A DNA stretch of 64,000 nt from Brevibacterium spongiae (GCF_026168515.1 NZ_CP093443.1:2790001-2854000), one strand, 5' to 3'. Shown: positions 1 through 10,492, numbered from the stretch's first letter. Notes: generated by a model not told the origin, from the letters alone. Translations and numbers: made by a program.

Positions 1-126
1 GGCGATGGCGGGCAGGAGCTGGGATCGGTCAGCGCCCTCGGTGTGACGGATCTCGAAGTCTCCTCCGAGAGCTTCGATGGTGGCCGGTGACAGTTCTTCG
101 GCGATGAGCACGACGGGCTTGGGCAC
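1..126 (-). CDS. serA: D-3-phosphoglycerate dehydrogenase, N-terminal fragment
   Basis: The first 42 codons of a gene that runs off the left edge. The start is GTG, preceded by a strong AGGAGG ribosome site six to seven bases upstream. The peptide begins MPKPVVLIAEELSPATIEAL, matching the N-terminus of actinobacterial SerA, which oxidises 3-phosphoglycerate in the first step of serine synthesis. Position downstream of ilvBNC on the same strand is the usual actinobacterial order, here interrupted by an acetyltransferase gene. The catalytic and ACT domains are outside the window. Confidence 0.85.
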   Translation of the reverse strand, partial: MPKPVVLIAEELSPATIEALGGDFEIRHTEGADRSQLLPAIA

Positions 127-235
127 TGATTTCCTCCTGTTGCGTCCGGGACGCGTCCACCTTATGAGACTTTCAGGATTCCTTCACAAGGTCTCAGATT
201 CTGGGAACAATCGCTCAACAGAACTGCCAGCCGGA

Positions 236-1528
236 TCAGAAGCCGTTCGGCGAATACGGCGCCCGGCCGAGACTGAACATCGCACTGGCGAGCACAGCGG
301 ACCCCGGTGTGTGCTCATCGATGCGTCCAGCCCGGGCGAGGATGACGGGATCGGCACCGCCGAGGAACAGGGAACCGAGCTCGGCGATGCCGAGCCCCAG
401 ATCTGCCGGCGTCGAATCGGAGGCGGGGGTCACCTCGGCATCGGTGCCGTTCGATGTGATCGTGTACCGCCCGCCGGCGAGGTCGAGGGAATCGTCGATG
501 TCGATCGTCAGCGTCCCGGGCACGTACCAGGGTCGGGCCTCGAGCGCGGCCTTGACGTCGAGGATGCGGATCCAGATGTTGTCCTCGCTGGCGACGGTCT
601 TCACGCGCCGCGAATCGGTGAGCAGCCACGGCAGCGGCGAGTATTCGGCGGACTCGCCGAAGGTCACGCGGGTCGAGAGGTCGATGGCGGCGAGGAACGA
701 CCACAGGGAGGCGTAGGCCGCATCGGTGGCGGCCACGAAGTCGATGATGTCAACGGTCGGCGGCGACTTCGACCAGCCGGCGAACTTGTAGGACACATAG
801 CCATCGGGCTCACCCTGTTCGTCGAAGTGCAGAGCCGCGCGGACCCCGCGGTCCTCTTCGCCGGTCTCGACGTTGAGGGCACCGGTGGCGCGTTCGATGT
901 AAGTCTGCTGGCGCTCCATCGCCCCGGGCGAGGTGCGCATGAAACGGTGGTAGATCTTCGGAGCCAGTTCGCGCAGCTCACTGGGCAGGCACATCTCGAC
1001 GCGGCGATCGGGTTCGCGGACCATCTTGAACCCGGGTGAGGTGTCGACCTCGATCGAACGCAGCCAGGTCGCCACGCCGAATCCGAACCGCGAGTAGATT
1101 CCGCCTTCGGTCGCGGTCAGCGCGGCGAACGGGTAGCCGGCGGCCTTCGCCTCGGCGAGGTCCGTGGTCATGAGCGATCGGAGGAGTCCGCGACGGCGAT
1201 GCGTCGGGCGCACCGTGATCCAGGTGATGAGGTGGCCGGGGACCAGTCGGCCGCCGCCGACATTGACGAGCTTTTCGAACCACGCGAAGGTCGCGACCGG
1301 GATGGACGAGTCCAGTCCGTGTCCGAACTCCTGGTCGGCGTAGACGGCCGTGAGCTTGCGCCCATCGGCGATCGCCCGCTTCACTCGTCCGACCAGGGCC
1401 TTATCCGTGGAGCGGGGGTCGTGGAAGCCGACGCTCGTCGAGGCGAAGTACGCCTTGGTGCGCTCATCCGGATCGCCGGTGGCTTCGTCGATGGTGGGCT
1501 CGAAGTCTTCGAATCTGTAATTCGTCAC
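236..1528 (-). CDS. Eis-family GNAT N-acetyltransferase
   Basis: A 430-residue protein of the size and layout of the Eis family: an N-terminal GNAT domain with the acetyl-CoA loop (VRPTHRRRGLLRSLM, about residues 105-120), a second GNAT-like domain, and a C-terminal SCP2-like part. It ends in Phe, as Eis proteins do, where the C-terminal carboxylate acts in catalysis. Known members acetylate amines such as aminoglycosides and lysine side chains; the substrate here is unknown. The GTG start lies six bases after the -10-like TACTGT, so the mRNA is probably leaderless. It stands alone between the ilvC terminator and serA. Confidence 0.8.
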   Translation of the reverse strand: MTNYRFEDFEPTIDEATGDPDERTKAYFASTSVGFHDPRSTDKALVGRVKRAIADGRKLTAVYADQEFGHGLDSSIPVATFAWFEKLVNVGGGRLVPGHLITWITVRPTHRRRGLLRSLMTTDLAEAKAAGYPFAALTATEGGIYSRFGFGVATWLRSIEVDTSPGFKMVREPDRRVEMCLPSELRELAPKIYHRFMRTSPGAMERQQTYIERATGALNVETGEEDRGVRAALHFDEQGEPDGYVSYKFAGWSKSPPTVDIIDFVAATDAAYASLWSFLAAIDLSTRVTFGESAEYSPLPWLLTDSRRVKTVASEDNIWIRILDVKAALEARPWYVPGTLTIDIDDSLDLAGGRYTITSNGTDAEVTPASDSTPADLGLGIAELGSLFLGGADPVILARAGRIDEHTPGSAVLASAMFSLGRAPYSPNGF

Positions 1529-1534
1529 ACACCC

Positions 1535-1540
1535 ACAGTA
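1535..1540 (-). promoter_or_regulatory. -10 element of the Eis-type gene (leaderless start)
   Basis: TACTGT on the minus strand, then six bases, then the GTG start. Transcription starting seven bases after the hexamer would begin on the G of the start codon. Confidence 0.5.
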
Positions 1541-1587
1541 GTCCAGTTCGGTGCCGCCATCGGAAGATTCTCCCGGGTGAATGCGCA

Positions 1588-1621
1588 GGAGCCCCGGACA
1601 CCAAACGGTGTCCGGGGCTCC
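1588..1621 (-). terminator. Rho-independent terminator after ilvC
   Basis: A perfect 15-bp stem (GGAGCCCCGGACACC and its complement) with an AAAC loop, 36 bases past the ilvC stop. It separates ilvC from the acetyltransferase gene. A perfect 10-bp tandem repeat (TCTGCTCAGT twice, 1622-1641) lies between it and the stop codon. Confidence 0.8.
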
Positions 1622-1656
1622 TCTGCTCAGTTCTGCTCAGTGTCGAGCGATCAGAC

Positions 1657-2700
<1,044 letters not shown>

Positions 2701-2846
2701 TTATGCTTACGGGGTGATGTCCCCATTGTTTCACAGTTCGGTATTGCTGCTCACGTTTTGAGATGTCAGGGGTTCCACAAGTTGGAACGCGAAAATCTTC
2801 GCCGAGGCGGCCGCGCAGTCGGTCGTGACCGCGCGGTTCCGTATTC

Positions 2847-2880
2847 TTCGTCAGCTGCGCAGTGTTCGTCAGCTGCGCAG
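2847..2880 (-). repeat. Tandem 18-bp duplication over the ilvN stop codon
   Basis: Two copies of a 16-bp core (minus strand CTGCGCAGCTGACGAA) at an 18-bp period. The inner copy encodes the last residues and TGA stop of ilvN. The second copy is untranslated DNA just behind it. Confidence 0.85.
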
Positions 2881-3384
2881 GGCACGGTCGGTGATCGACT
2901 TCGCTCCGCGGCCGATGGCCACGGTTCCCGACTGCACGATCTCCTTGATCCCGAAGGGTTCGAGGACCTCGCGCAGCGCTTCGACCTTGCCGAGCTCACC
3001 GGTGGCCTCGATGCTCACGGAATCAGGTCCGACGTCGACGATCTTCGCTCGGAACATCTCCACCGCCGAGGCGACCTGCGGACGTGTCGCCGTATTCGCC
3101 TTGACCTTGTAGATGATGTGCGCACGACGCACCGAGGTCTCGGGTTCGAGCTCGACGATCTTGATGACGTTGACGAGCTTGTTCAGCTGCTTCGTCACCT
3201 GTTCCAGGGGAACATCGTTGACGTCGACGACCACCGTGATCCGCGAGAGCTCTTCGTGCTCGGTCACACCGACGGCGAGGCTGTGGATGTTGAAGCCGCG
3301 ACGGGCGATGAGCCCGGTGAACCGGGTGAGCACACCGGGCTTGTTCTCGACCAGGACAGAGAGTGTGTGCCGGCTGTTGTTCAT
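2869..3384 (-). CDS. ilvN: Acetolactate synthase small (regulatory) subunit
   Basis: 171 residues. An N-terminal ACT domain (about residues 5-80, starting [21 protein letters not shown]) binds valine for feedback control, and a C-terminal domain (about 85-165) contacts the large subunit. Length and both domains are normal for the family. Its ATG overlaps the ilvB stop as ATGA, so the two subunits are translationally coupled. The last codons and stop lie in a tandem duplication (2847-2880). Confidence 0.96.
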   Translation of the reverse strand: MNNSRHTLSVLVENKPGVLTRFTGLIARRGFNIHSLAVGVTEHEELSRITVVVDVNDVPLEQVTKQLNKLVNVIKIVELEPETSVRRAHIIYKVKANTATRPQVASAVEMFRAKIVDVGPDSVSIEATGELGKVEALREVLEPFGIKEIVQSGTVAIGRGAKSITDRALRS

Positions 3385-5315
3385 TCCAGGCCTCCTTCGA
3401 TCTCAGCCACGGAACGCACCGTGCCGTCTTCGTTCGCTCCAGCCTCGGCGATGGCGGCCTCGGCTTCCTCTTCGCCCTCCCCGTCGAATTCGGGGCGGAT
3501 GCCGCGGGCGTACTCGATCTCATCGTTCGACACACCTGCCGCGACCATCGGCCACACCATCGCATCCGGCGGGACTGTGAAGTCGAGGACGACCGGTCGG
3601 TCATTGATCGACAGCGCCTTCTCGATCGCGGCGTCGACATCCTCGTTGCGGTCCACGCGCAGCGCTTCGCAGCCGTAGGCTTCGGCCAGTTTGACGAAGT
3701 CGGGGATGCGGATCGTCTCGTGACCGGTGTTGAGGTCGGTGTTCGAGTAGCGGCCGTCGTAGAACAGGGTCTGCCACTGGCGGACCATGCCCAGGGACGA
3801 GTTGTTGATGATCGCGACCTTGATCGGGATGTTGTTGAGCGCGCAGGTGGCCAGTTCCTGATTGGTCATCTGGAAGCAGCCGTCACCGTCGATCGCCCAC
3901 ACGACACGGTCGGGCTGACCGACCTTCGCACCCATCGCTGCGGGCACGGAGTAGCCCATGGTGCCGAGTCCGCCGGAGTTCAGCCAGGATTTGGGACGCT
4001 CGAACTCGATGAACTGAGCCGCCCACATCTGGTGCTGTCCCACTCCTGCGGCATAGACAGCCTCGGGGCCGGTGAGAGCGGAGATCCGGGAGATGACGTA
4101 CTGCGGATCGCACAGTTCGCCGTGCGTCTCATAGCCGAGCGGATAGGTCTGCTTGAGACGATTGAGGAAGCGCCACCACGGTTCGCGCTGACGCTCCAGG
4201 GCCTTGGGGAACTTGCTGCGCATCTCCGCGAGCATCTCGGCGAGCACTTCGCGGGCATCGCCGACGATCGCGACATCGACCTCGCGGTTCTTGCCGATCT
4301 CGGCCGGGTCGATATCGGCGTGGATGACCTGCGCGTTCGGGGCGAAGGAATCGAGCTTGCCGGTCACTCGGTCGTCGAAGCGGGCGCCGATGGCGATGAG
4401 CAGGTCGGCCTTCTGGAAGGCGGTGACGGCAGGCACGCTGCCGTGCATTCCGGGCATGCCCAGGTGCAGCTGGTGAGAGTCGGGGAAAGCTCCTCGGGCC
4501 ATGAGCGTGGTGACCACGGGGATGTTCGTGGCCTCGGCCAGGCGCAGCAGCTCCTTCTCGGCCTCCGAGCGGATGACTCCGCCGCCGATGTAGAACACGG
4601 GGCGCTGAGCCTCCGACATCAGACGCGCGGCCTCGCGGATCTGCTTGGCGTGCGGCTTGAGGATCGGGCGGTAGCCGGGCAGCGCCGGCTCCTCCGGCCA
4701 GACGAACGGAGCCGTGCCGGTCTGGGCGTCCTTGGTGATGTCGACGAGCACGGGGCCGGGACGACCGGTGGTTGCGATGTGGTGGGCGTTGACGAGGACT
4801 CCGGGGATATCCTCGGCGCGAGTGACGAGGAAGCTGTGCTTGGTCACCGGCATCGTCATGCCGACGATATCGGCTTCCTGGAATGCGTCGGTGCCGAGCA
4901 GCGTCGAGGCCTGCTGGCCGGTGATCGCGAGCATCGGCACGGAGTCCATGTTCGCGTCGGCCAGCGCCGTGATGAGGTTGGTCGCACCCGGACCCGAGGT
5001 GGCGATGCACACGCCGAGCTTGCCGGATGCGGCCGCATAGCCTTCGGCCGCGTGGCCGGCGCCCTGCTCATGGCGGACGAGGATATGGCGGATCTTCTCG
5101 GTCTCGAAGAGCGGGTCATAGGTGGGAAGGATGGTGCCGCCGGGAAGCCCGAATACCGTGTCGACCTCGAGCTTCTCGAGGCTGCGGACGATCGCCTGCG
5201 CGCCGGTGAGGACCTCGGGGCCGGTGTTGCGGCGAATACTGGACGGTGTGGCTGTGACCGGTGCGGACGCGGGTTGAGTGCCCGTGTCCTTCGCGGTCGA
5301 GGGCTTGGCTGCCAT
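3381..5315 (-). CDS. ilvB: Acetolactate synthase large subunit
   Basis: The 644-residue catalytic subunit, which joins two pyruvates, or pyruvate and 2-oxobutyrate, using thiamine diphosphate, FAD and Mg2+. Visible elements are the catalytic Glu segment ([14 protein letters not shown]), the FAD-binding middle domain, and the ThDP motif [19 protein letters not shown]. The first 35 or so residues are a low-complexity Ala/Pro/Thr extension, as in other actinobacterial IlvB. An AGGAAGGA site precedes the ATG. It is first in an ilvBN(C) operon behind the leader peptide and attenuator at 5357-5461. Confidence 0.97.
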   Translation of the reverse strand: MAAKPSTAKDTGTQPASAPVTATPSSIRRNTGPEVLTGAQAIVRSLEKLEVDTVFGLPGGTILPTYDPLFETEKIRHILVRHEQGAGHAAEGYAAASGKLGVCIATSGPGATNLITALADANMDSVPMLAITGQQASTLLGTDAFQEADIVGMTMPVTKHSFLVTRAEDIPGVLVNAHHIATTGRPGPVLVDITKDAQTGTAPFVWPEEPALPGYRPILKPHAKQIREAARLMSEAQRPVFYIGGGVIRSEAEKELLRLAEATNIPVVTTLMARGAFPDSHQLHLGMPGMHGSVPAVTAFQKADLLIAIGARFDDRVTGKLDSFAPNAQVIHADIDPAEIGKNREVDVAIVGDAREVLAEMLAEMRSKFPKALERQREPWWRFLNRLKQTYPLGYETHGELCDPQYVISRISALTGPEAVYAAGVGQHQMWAAQFIEFERPKSWLNSGGLGTMGYSVPAAMGAKVGQPDRVVWAIDGDGCFQMTNQELATCALNNIPIKVAIINNSSLGMVRQWQTLFYDGRYSNTDLNTGHETIRIPDFVKLAEAYGCEALRVDRNEDVDAAIEKALSINDRPVVLDFTVPPDAMVWPMVAAGVSNDEIEYARGIRPEFDGEGEEEAEAAIAEAGANEDGTVRSVAEIEGGLE

Positions 5316-5356
5316 CGATTCCTATCCTTCCTAGGTTTCCTTCTCATCTCCGCATT

Positions 5357-5429
5357 AAAAAAGCCCCTCCGGATTCGGTAGGGGCGCGCGGAACGTGTCG
5401 TCTCGACAGGCTACGGAAGATCCGCGCGC
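5357..5429 (-). promoter_or_regulatory. Transcription attenuator of ilvBN
   Basis: The terminator is GCCCCT...AGGGGC (5363-5385) followed by six U (5357-5362). A competing antiterminator is a perfect 9-bp pairing of GCGCGCGGA (5421-5429, inside the leader peptide) with TCCGCGCGC (5384-5392), which takes the first two bases of the terminator stem. A ribosome stalled on the Leu-Val-Ile codons would leave 5421-5429 free, favour the antiterminator and allow ilvBN expression. A ribosome reaching the stop codon would cover that arm and let the terminator form. The mechanism is inferred; the pairings are seen. Confidence 0.85.
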
Positions 5430-5461
5430 TGGCTAATAACGACGACAAGAAGGTGAGTCAT
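5411..5461 (-). CDS. ilv leader peptide (attenuator peptide)
   Basis: A 16-residue ORF, MTHLLVVVISQRADLP, with the codon run CTT CTT GTC GTC GTT ATT (Leu-Leu-Val-Val-Val-Ile) and a TAG stop. The run corresponds exactly to the end products of the downstream pathway. The ATG is probably the first base of the transcript: a -35 (TTGACA, 5492-5497) and a -10-like AACTAT (5468-5473) are 18 bases apart, and the ATG starts seven bases after the latter. There is no ribosome-binding site. Confidence 0.85.
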   Translation of the reverse strand: MTHLLVVVISQRADLP

Positions 5462-5467
5462 GCCTCA

Positions 5468-5497
5468 ATAGTTCACCGCAGCGCTTGAGGGTGTCAA
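5468..5497 (-). promoter_or_regulatory. Promoter of the ilv leader and operon
   Basis: Perfect -35 hexamer TTGACA at 5492-5497, an 18-bp spacer and AACTAT at 5468-5473, placing the start site on the A of the leader ATG. The rest of 5498-5722, up to the exporter gene, shows several spaced ATTCAGC words but no other assignable feature. Confidence 0.65.
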
Positions 5498-5722
5498 ACC
5501 TCGCAAACGTTCGTCCCAGAATTCGAGACTTCGGATAGTCGTCATGCGAGACTCACCGAGGCGGCGCCGCGATCACATCTGCCCACCGTCCACGGCCCGT
5601 CAGCGCTATTCAGCAGTGTCATTCAGCGCAGAAAGACAGTCCGATTCAGCGCACAGAGAAACGGGAAGCCCGTTTGCCGGATTCGTGGAATAGGTCACAG
5701 TGTCCGACTAGGCTGGAGTATC

Positions 5723-7513
5723 GTGCGCCCCCTCCTCCGTTTCTGGCCTGATCTCCGCTCACGCATCGGCGTGTACGCCCTCGTACTCGTCCTCACTCTC
5801 CTGGCCAACGGAATCCAGCTCATCATCCCGGTGATCACCGGATACATCGTCGACGGGCCCATCGCCCACCGCGATCTGTCGGCCTTGTGGCTGCCGGTTC
5901 TCGGGGTGCTGTTCATCGGCATCGCCGAGGCGGTCGGAATGTGGGCGAGGCGCATGGTCGTCGCTCCCGTCGTCTCGCATTGGGAGGTGACGTGGCGTTC
6001 GCGTCTGTTCGATCGTCTGCAGTACACCTCGGTGGCGATCCATGATTCCTGGGAGTCCGGCCAGCTGCTCTCGCGCGCGGTGAATGATCTGTCCCAGCTG
6101 CGTCGCTTCTTCGCGTTCGGTCTGCCGTTCCTCCTCTCCACACCGATCGTGCTCGCCGTCGGCACGGTGATGCTCGTGATCATGCAGCCGGTGTTCGGTC
6201 TGATCATGATCATCATGGCGGTGCCGGCGATCATCGCGGTCGCCGTCTTCGAGAAGCACTACCGCGAGACCTCCCGCCGGTCGCAGGACACGATGGGCGA
6301 ACTGACCACGGACGTCGAGGAATCCATTCAGGGCATCCGCATCCTCAAGTCCTTCGGCCGCTCCCCCTGGGCCGCCGAGCGCTTCTCCGAGATCTCGACC
6401 CGGCTGAAGTCCCTGGAGGTCCGCAAGGCGAAGCTCGACTCGTGGCTGTGGAGCGTGCTTCTGCTGCTGCCGACTCTGGCGCAGGCGGCGATCGTCGCCG
6501 TGGGCACCTGGGGAGTCATCGAAGGCTGGACGACGATCGGCACGGTCGTGGCGGCCGTGACGATCTCGATGGTGCTGCGTATGCCCATCGAGATGCTCGG
6601 CTTCCTGCTCGCCGATGCGCTCATGGCGCTGACCGCCGCCGGCAGGTACTGGGAGGTCATCGACATCCGCCACGACATCACCGATACCGACGGCGGTGTC
6701 GACGATGCTCCCGAGGTCGGGCGGTACAGCGGGAAGCTGCGCTTCGACGATGTCGACTTCCATTTCGCCGATACCGAACGGCTGACCCTGCAGGGCCTCG
6801 ATCTCACCATCGCGCCCGGTCAGACCCTCGCTCTCGTCGGGGCGACCGGCTCGGGGAAGACGACGCTGGCGTCGTTGGTGCCCCGGCTGCAAGACGTCTC
6901 CGCCGGGACGGTGAGCATCGACGACGTCGATATCCGGGATATGCCGGTCAACGAGCTGCGCCACCTCGTCTCCGTGTCCTTCGAGGATCCGATTCTGTTT
7001 TCGACGTCGGTCGCCGAGAATGTCGAGATGGGTGCGCCCGGCGCGAGCGAGGATGAGATCTGGGAGGCCCTCGAGATCGCGGCGGCGAAGGACTTCGTCT
7101 CCCGACTGCCCGATGGGTTGGACACGCAGGTCGGCGAGCAGGGACTGTCTCTGTCCGGCGGTCAGCGTCAGCGCCTCGCTTTGGCCCGAGCGGTCATCGG
7201 TCGCCCGCGGGTCCTCGTCCTCGACGATCCGCTCTCGGCCGTCGATGTCGACACCGAGGATCGGGTGCAGCGGGCTCTGCGGGAGATCCTGCCGGATTCG
7301 ACGACGCTCATCATCGCCCACCGCCCCTCTACGGCGGCGCTGGCCGATGTCGTGGCTGTGCTCGATGAAGGACGGGTTGCGGCACTGGGCACGCACGAAC
7401 AGCTGCTCGAATCCTCGAAGCTCTACCGCGAGCTCATGGGGGCGAGCGCGAAGTCCGATGCGCACACGCATCCGGGGACGGCCGCCTCGGCGACGGAAGG
7501 AGGACCCTCATGA
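5723..7513 (+). CDS. ABC exporter half-transporter with degenerate ATPase site
   Basis: 596 residues: a six-helix type I exporter membrane domain (about 1-310) fused to an ATP-binding domain. Walker A is GATGSGKTT, the signature is LSGGQRQR, and the H-loop is AHRPST. The Walker B motif reads VLVLDDPLSAVD: the catalytic Glu after Walker B is Asp, as in the degenerate site of heterodimeric exporters of the TM287/288 type. The GTG start is nine bases after a TAGGCT -10-like word. Its stop overlaps the next gene (ATGA), which supplies the partner. Substrate unknown. Confidence 0.88.
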   Translation: MRPLLRFWPDLRSRIGVYALVLVLTLLANGIQLIIPVITGYIVDGPIAHRDLSALWLPVLGVLFIGIAEAVGMWARRMVVAPVVSHWEVTWRSRLFDRLQYTSVAIHDSWESGQLLSRAVNDLSQLRRFFAFGLPFLLSTPIVLAVGTVMLVIMQPVFGLIMIIMAVPAIIAVAVFEKHYRETSRRSQDTMGELTTDVEESIQGIRILKSFGRSPWAAERFSEISTRLKSLEVRKAKLDSWLWSVLLLLPTLAQAAIVAVGTWGVIEGWTTIGTVVAAVTISMVLRMPIEMLGFLLADALMALTAAGRYWEVIDIRHDITDTDGGVDDAPEVGRYSGKLRFDDVDFHFADTERLTLQGLDLTIAPGQTLALVGATGSGKTTLASLVPRLQDVSAGTVSIDDVDIRDMPVNELRHLVSVSFEDPILFSTSVAENVEMGAPGASEDEIWEALEIAAAKDFVSRLPDGLDTQVGEQGLSLSGGQRQRLALARAVIGRPRVLVLDDPLSAVDVDTEDRVQRALREILPDSTTLIIAHRPSTAALADVVAVLDEGRVAALGTHEQLLESSKLYRELMGASAKSDAHTHPGTAASATEGGPS

Positions 7514-9366
7514 GCATGCCCCGTCTCGACAGCGACGACGAAATCGAGCAGCTGCCGCCGGAGATTGCGAAGAAGGCGCGCGCCCTGCTGATGTCGCTGG
7601 TCAGACCGCATCTGGCAATGGTTGTGTTCCTCGCCGTCATCGTCGTGCTCACAGCCGTATTCATGGTCATCGGGCCGGTCTTCATCGCCGACGCCCTCGA
7701 TAACGGCGTTCCGGCGGCGATCGACGGCGATATGGATCCGCTGATTCGGGCGGTCACGCTCTTCATCGTCTCGGCGGTCGCCGGGGCGATTCTGGCGTTC
7801 ACGTCGACCCGGCTGGTCGGGATCACTGCGCAGAAGATCCTCTTCACCCTGCGAGAGCGGGTCTTCACTCATGTGCAGCGTCTTGACCTGGGCTATCACG
7901 AGAAGTCGACCTCGGGTCGGCTCGTGTCCCGGCAGACCTCGGACATGGAGTCGGTGCAGCAGTTCCTGTCGTATTCGCTCTTCGATACGGCGCTGGCGGT
8001 GCTGCAGATGCTCTTCATCGCCGTCACCCTGGTGGTCCTCGATATACCGCTGGCGATCGTCGTCTTCGCCGGGTTCGTGCCGCTGTTCTTCATCACGAAG
8101 TCCGCGCATTCGACTCAGCGCAGCGCCTACCGGCGGACGCGGACGTCGATTGCGAAGGTCATCGTCCACTTCGTCGAGACGATGGGCGGCATCCGCGCCG
8201 TGCAGGCGTATCGCCGTCAGCCCGAGCGGCGCGGGACCCTGAGCGATCAGGATGCTCGCTATCGTGATGCGAACACCGATGCCCTGCGCGGGGTGGCGTG
8301 GTTCGCCGGGTGGACGCGGCTGATCGGCAACGTCACGCAGACGGTCATCATCGTCATCGGTGCGTGGCTCGTCATCGAGGGGTGGACGCAGGTCGGCGTG
8401 CTCGCCGCGTTCATCCTCTACCTGCGCCGTTTCTACGGCCCACTCGACGAACTCGTGCAGGCGTTCAATCTCTATCAGTCCGCCTCGGCGGCGTTGGAGA
8501 AGATCGCGGCGGTCCTCGACACCGACCCCGAGGTGGTCGAGCCGACCCAGCCACGTGCGCTGCCTGCGCACGCGAGCAGTGCGGTCCCGTCTGCGGATGA
8601 TGCCGACTCCGCAGCGACGAAACCTGCCAATGGCCGCGCGCTCGATCTCGATCAGGTCCGCTTCGCGTACGCAGACGGCCCCGATGTCCTCCCCCGCTTC
8701 AGCCTCCACATCCCTGCGGGGCAGATCGTCGCGCTCGTCGGGGCCACCGGCGCGGGCAAGTCAACGCTGGTCAAGCTCGTCACCCGCTTCTACGATCCAA
8801 GCGTTGGTCGGATCACCCTCGACGAGGTGGATCTGCGTGACCTCGATGATGCGCAGCTGCGATCATCGGTCGTCATGGTCACTCAGGAGTCGTTCCTCTT
8901 CGCCGGCACCATCGCCGACAACATCCGCATCGGCAACCCGAACGCCAGCGACGAGGATGTTGTTGCCGCAGCGACCGCCGTCGGCTTGGATGCGTACATC
9001 AGACGGCTGCCCGAGGGCTATGCCACGGATGTCAAGAAGCGCGGCGGTCGGCTGAGTTCTGGACAGCGTCAGCTCGTGTCATTCGCCCGAGTGTTCCTCG
9101 CCGATCCGGATGTCGTCGTCCTCGACGAGGCGACCGCTCACCTCGACATCCCGTCCGAACGCCTGGTGCAGAACGCTCTGGCCACGGTGCTCGAGGGCCG
9201 GACTGCGATCATCATCGCCCACCGCTTGTCCACCGTCGAGATCGCCGACCGCGTGCTCGTCATGGAATCCGGCCGGATCATCGAGGACGGAACACCGGAC
9301 GAACTCATCTCCGGCACCGGCAAGTTCGCGCAGCTGCACCAGGCCTGGCGCGACTCCCTCGTGTGA
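7510..9366 (+). CDS. ABC exporter half-transporter, catalytic partner
   Basis: 618 residues: membrane domain (about 30-330), a linker rich in Ala, Ser and Asp (about 345-375), then the ATPase domain with Walker A GATGAGKST and Walker B VVVLDEATAHLD carrying the canonical Glu. Its signature is LSSGQRQLVS instead of LSGGQ. Together with the upstream Asp-type Walker B, this gives one competent and one impaired ATP site in a heterodimer. Translation is coupled to the upstream gene by a 4-bp overlap. Multidrug or lipid export is the usual role of this family; neither is shown here. Confidence 0.88.
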   Translation: MSMPRLDSDDEIEQLPPEIAKKARALLMSLVRPHLAMVVFLAVIVVLTAVFMVIGPVFIADALDNGVPAAIDGDMDPLIRAVTLFIVSAVAGAILAFTSTRLVGITAQKILFTLRERVFTHVQRLDLGYHEKSTSGRLVSRQTSDMESVQQFLSYSLFDTALAVLQMLFIAVTLVVLDIPLAIVVFAGFVPLFFITKSAHSTQRSAYRRTRTSIAKVIVHFVETMGGIRAVQAYRRQPERRGTLSDQDARYRDANTDALRGVAWFAGWTRLIGNVTQTVIIVIGAWLVIEGWTQVGVLAAFILYLRRFYGPLDELVQAFNLYQSASAALEKIAAVLDTDPEVVEPTQPRALPAHASSAVPSADDADSAATKPANGRALDLDQVRFAYADGPDVLPRFSLHIPAGQIVALVGATGAGKSTLVKLVTRFYDPSVGRITLDEVDLRDLDDAQLRSSVVMVTQESFLFAGTIADNIRIGNPNASDEDVVAAATAVGLDAYIRRLPEGYATDVKKRGGRLSSGQRQLVSFARVFLADPDVVVLDEATAHLDIPSERLVQNALATVLEGRTAIIIAHRLSTVEIADRVLVMESGRIIEDGTPDELISGTGKFAQLHQAWRDSLV

Positions 9367-9399
9367 AGTCCACCCGTTTCTTGCCCCTCGTCATCACTG

Positions 9400-9457
9400 G
9401 CTTGGTGAACCTGCAACAGCTTGGTCCCTGCACCGAGCTGTTGCAGGTTCACCAAGC
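9400..9457. repeat. Palindromic element, copy 1
   Basis: A perfect 21-bp inverted repeat (CTTGGTGAACCTGCAACAGCT and complement), extended inward by wobble and GGT/ACC pairs to a stem of about 25 bp with a six-base loop. A near-identical element lies at 10583-10634 in the same orientation. The two bracket the nuclease-like gene. The right half is identical in both copies over 35 bp. Confidence 0.9.
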
Positions 9458-9475
9458 TGGACGTGAGAACCATGC

Positions 9476-10486
9476 TCAGCGGACCGCTGCCCGTTGCTGC
9501 GTCCGGGCGCGCACGACCCGCTCGATGTCGGTGAACGTCTGCCACCGCCACAGATCCTTCCAAAACACACGGACGACGTGATAGCCCAATGCGCGCAGCC
9601 GCCGCTCTCTCTCCCGTTCACGATCGAACTCTCGCCGATGGTCGCGACTATCGAGCGTGTACTTGGCTCGACCGTCGAACTCGATGATCGTTTTGGACGA
9701 CCTGTGAGCGAAGTCGGTGCGCGCCACGAAGAAACCGTTCTCATCGAAGATCTCAACCTGGGGCTCGAAGCCGCCCAGGCCGACTTCGAAGAGTCGGACG
9801 GCGACGATGGATTCGCCAGGAGACTCTCGCCGGCTGTCAGCCAACTCCAGCCCTATCTCGACACGTCGGAGATTACGTCTCTCTTTGCAGGTGTCGACCA
9901 CCGTGCGCAGCTCTCGCTTCGTCACGACGTTCCTCCGCAGAGCATCGTCGAGCATGGGAACGCTGGTGTCGAGATCGTAATCTCGAGCAACGTCGATGAG
10001 AGTCCGAGCCATGGAGGTGAGCGCGGTGTCTCCAAGCAGCTTGACGTGTTCGTCGCAGACTGCTCTCCGGCGAACGATCAGGTGGGCGAATCGGCCGCTG
10101 GTATTGGGACGAATCACTTCCACTCGCGAGTGCGGAATCTGCACCACCTCTAGTTGCCACAGCAGAGCAGCGGAGAGATGCGAGAAGACTTCATGCCAAG
10201 CCTCCGAGGATATTTCCGCCTGCTTGTTGACGAGATCGGCGCGCGCTCGGATAAGTATCTTCACACGTTCGATGGCATCGCGTTTGTCGCCTATCCTTTC
10301 GAGCTCATCGACATCACCTTCGGCCAGCGAGGACCAAATCTTGGCGTGGCCGGGATTGGAGCAAGTACCCACTACGGCAAAGCGGCCGCGGGCAATTCGC
10401 TCCAGACAACAGCCGACAGCTGTGCGGATATCGCGGTCCGAGAGTCCAAGGCGTCGAAGCCCTTCCGTCACGAAAACCTGATACAT
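9476..10486 (-). CDS. AbiEi-antitoxin-like protein with C-terminal Vsr/DUF559-type nuclease fold
   Basis: 336 residues. The C-terminal part (about 240-330) has a PD-(D/E)xK-like core: TDFAHRSSKTIIEFDG, then a charged helix and RLRALGYHVVRVFWKDLW, as in Vsr/DUF559-type proteins common in actinobacteria. The N-terminal part resembles the AbiEi-like region often fused to it; that is weaker. Catalytic function is not proven. I chose the ATG at 10486 over an upstream TTG because CATAAT lies exactly six bases before it with TTGTAG 17 bp further up. The upstream 80 bp are AT-rich for this window. Palindromes flank the gene on both sides. Confidence 0.65.
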   Translation of the reverse strand: MYQVFVTEGLRRLGLSDRDIRTAVGCCLERIARGRFAVVGTCSNPGHAKIWSSLAEGDVDELERIGDKRDAIERVKILIRARADLVNKQAEISSEAWHEVFSHLSAALLWQLEVVQIPHSRVEVIRPNTSGRFAHLIVRRRAVCDEHVKLLGDTALTSMARTLIDVARDYDLDTSVPMLDDALRRNVVTKRELRTVVDTCKERRNLRRVEIGLELADSRRESPGESIVAVRLFEVGLGGFEPQVEIFDENGFFVARTDFAHRSSKTIIEFDGRAKYTLDSRDHRREFDRERERERRLRALGYHVVRVFWKDLWRWQTFTDIERVVRARTQQRAAVR

Positions 10487-10492
10487 CACATC

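Noticed and set aside
9476-10486. Insertion sequence or transposase between the twin palindromes
   Set aside because: The palindromes are in direct orientation, no target-site duplication is visible, and the protein has no transposase motif.
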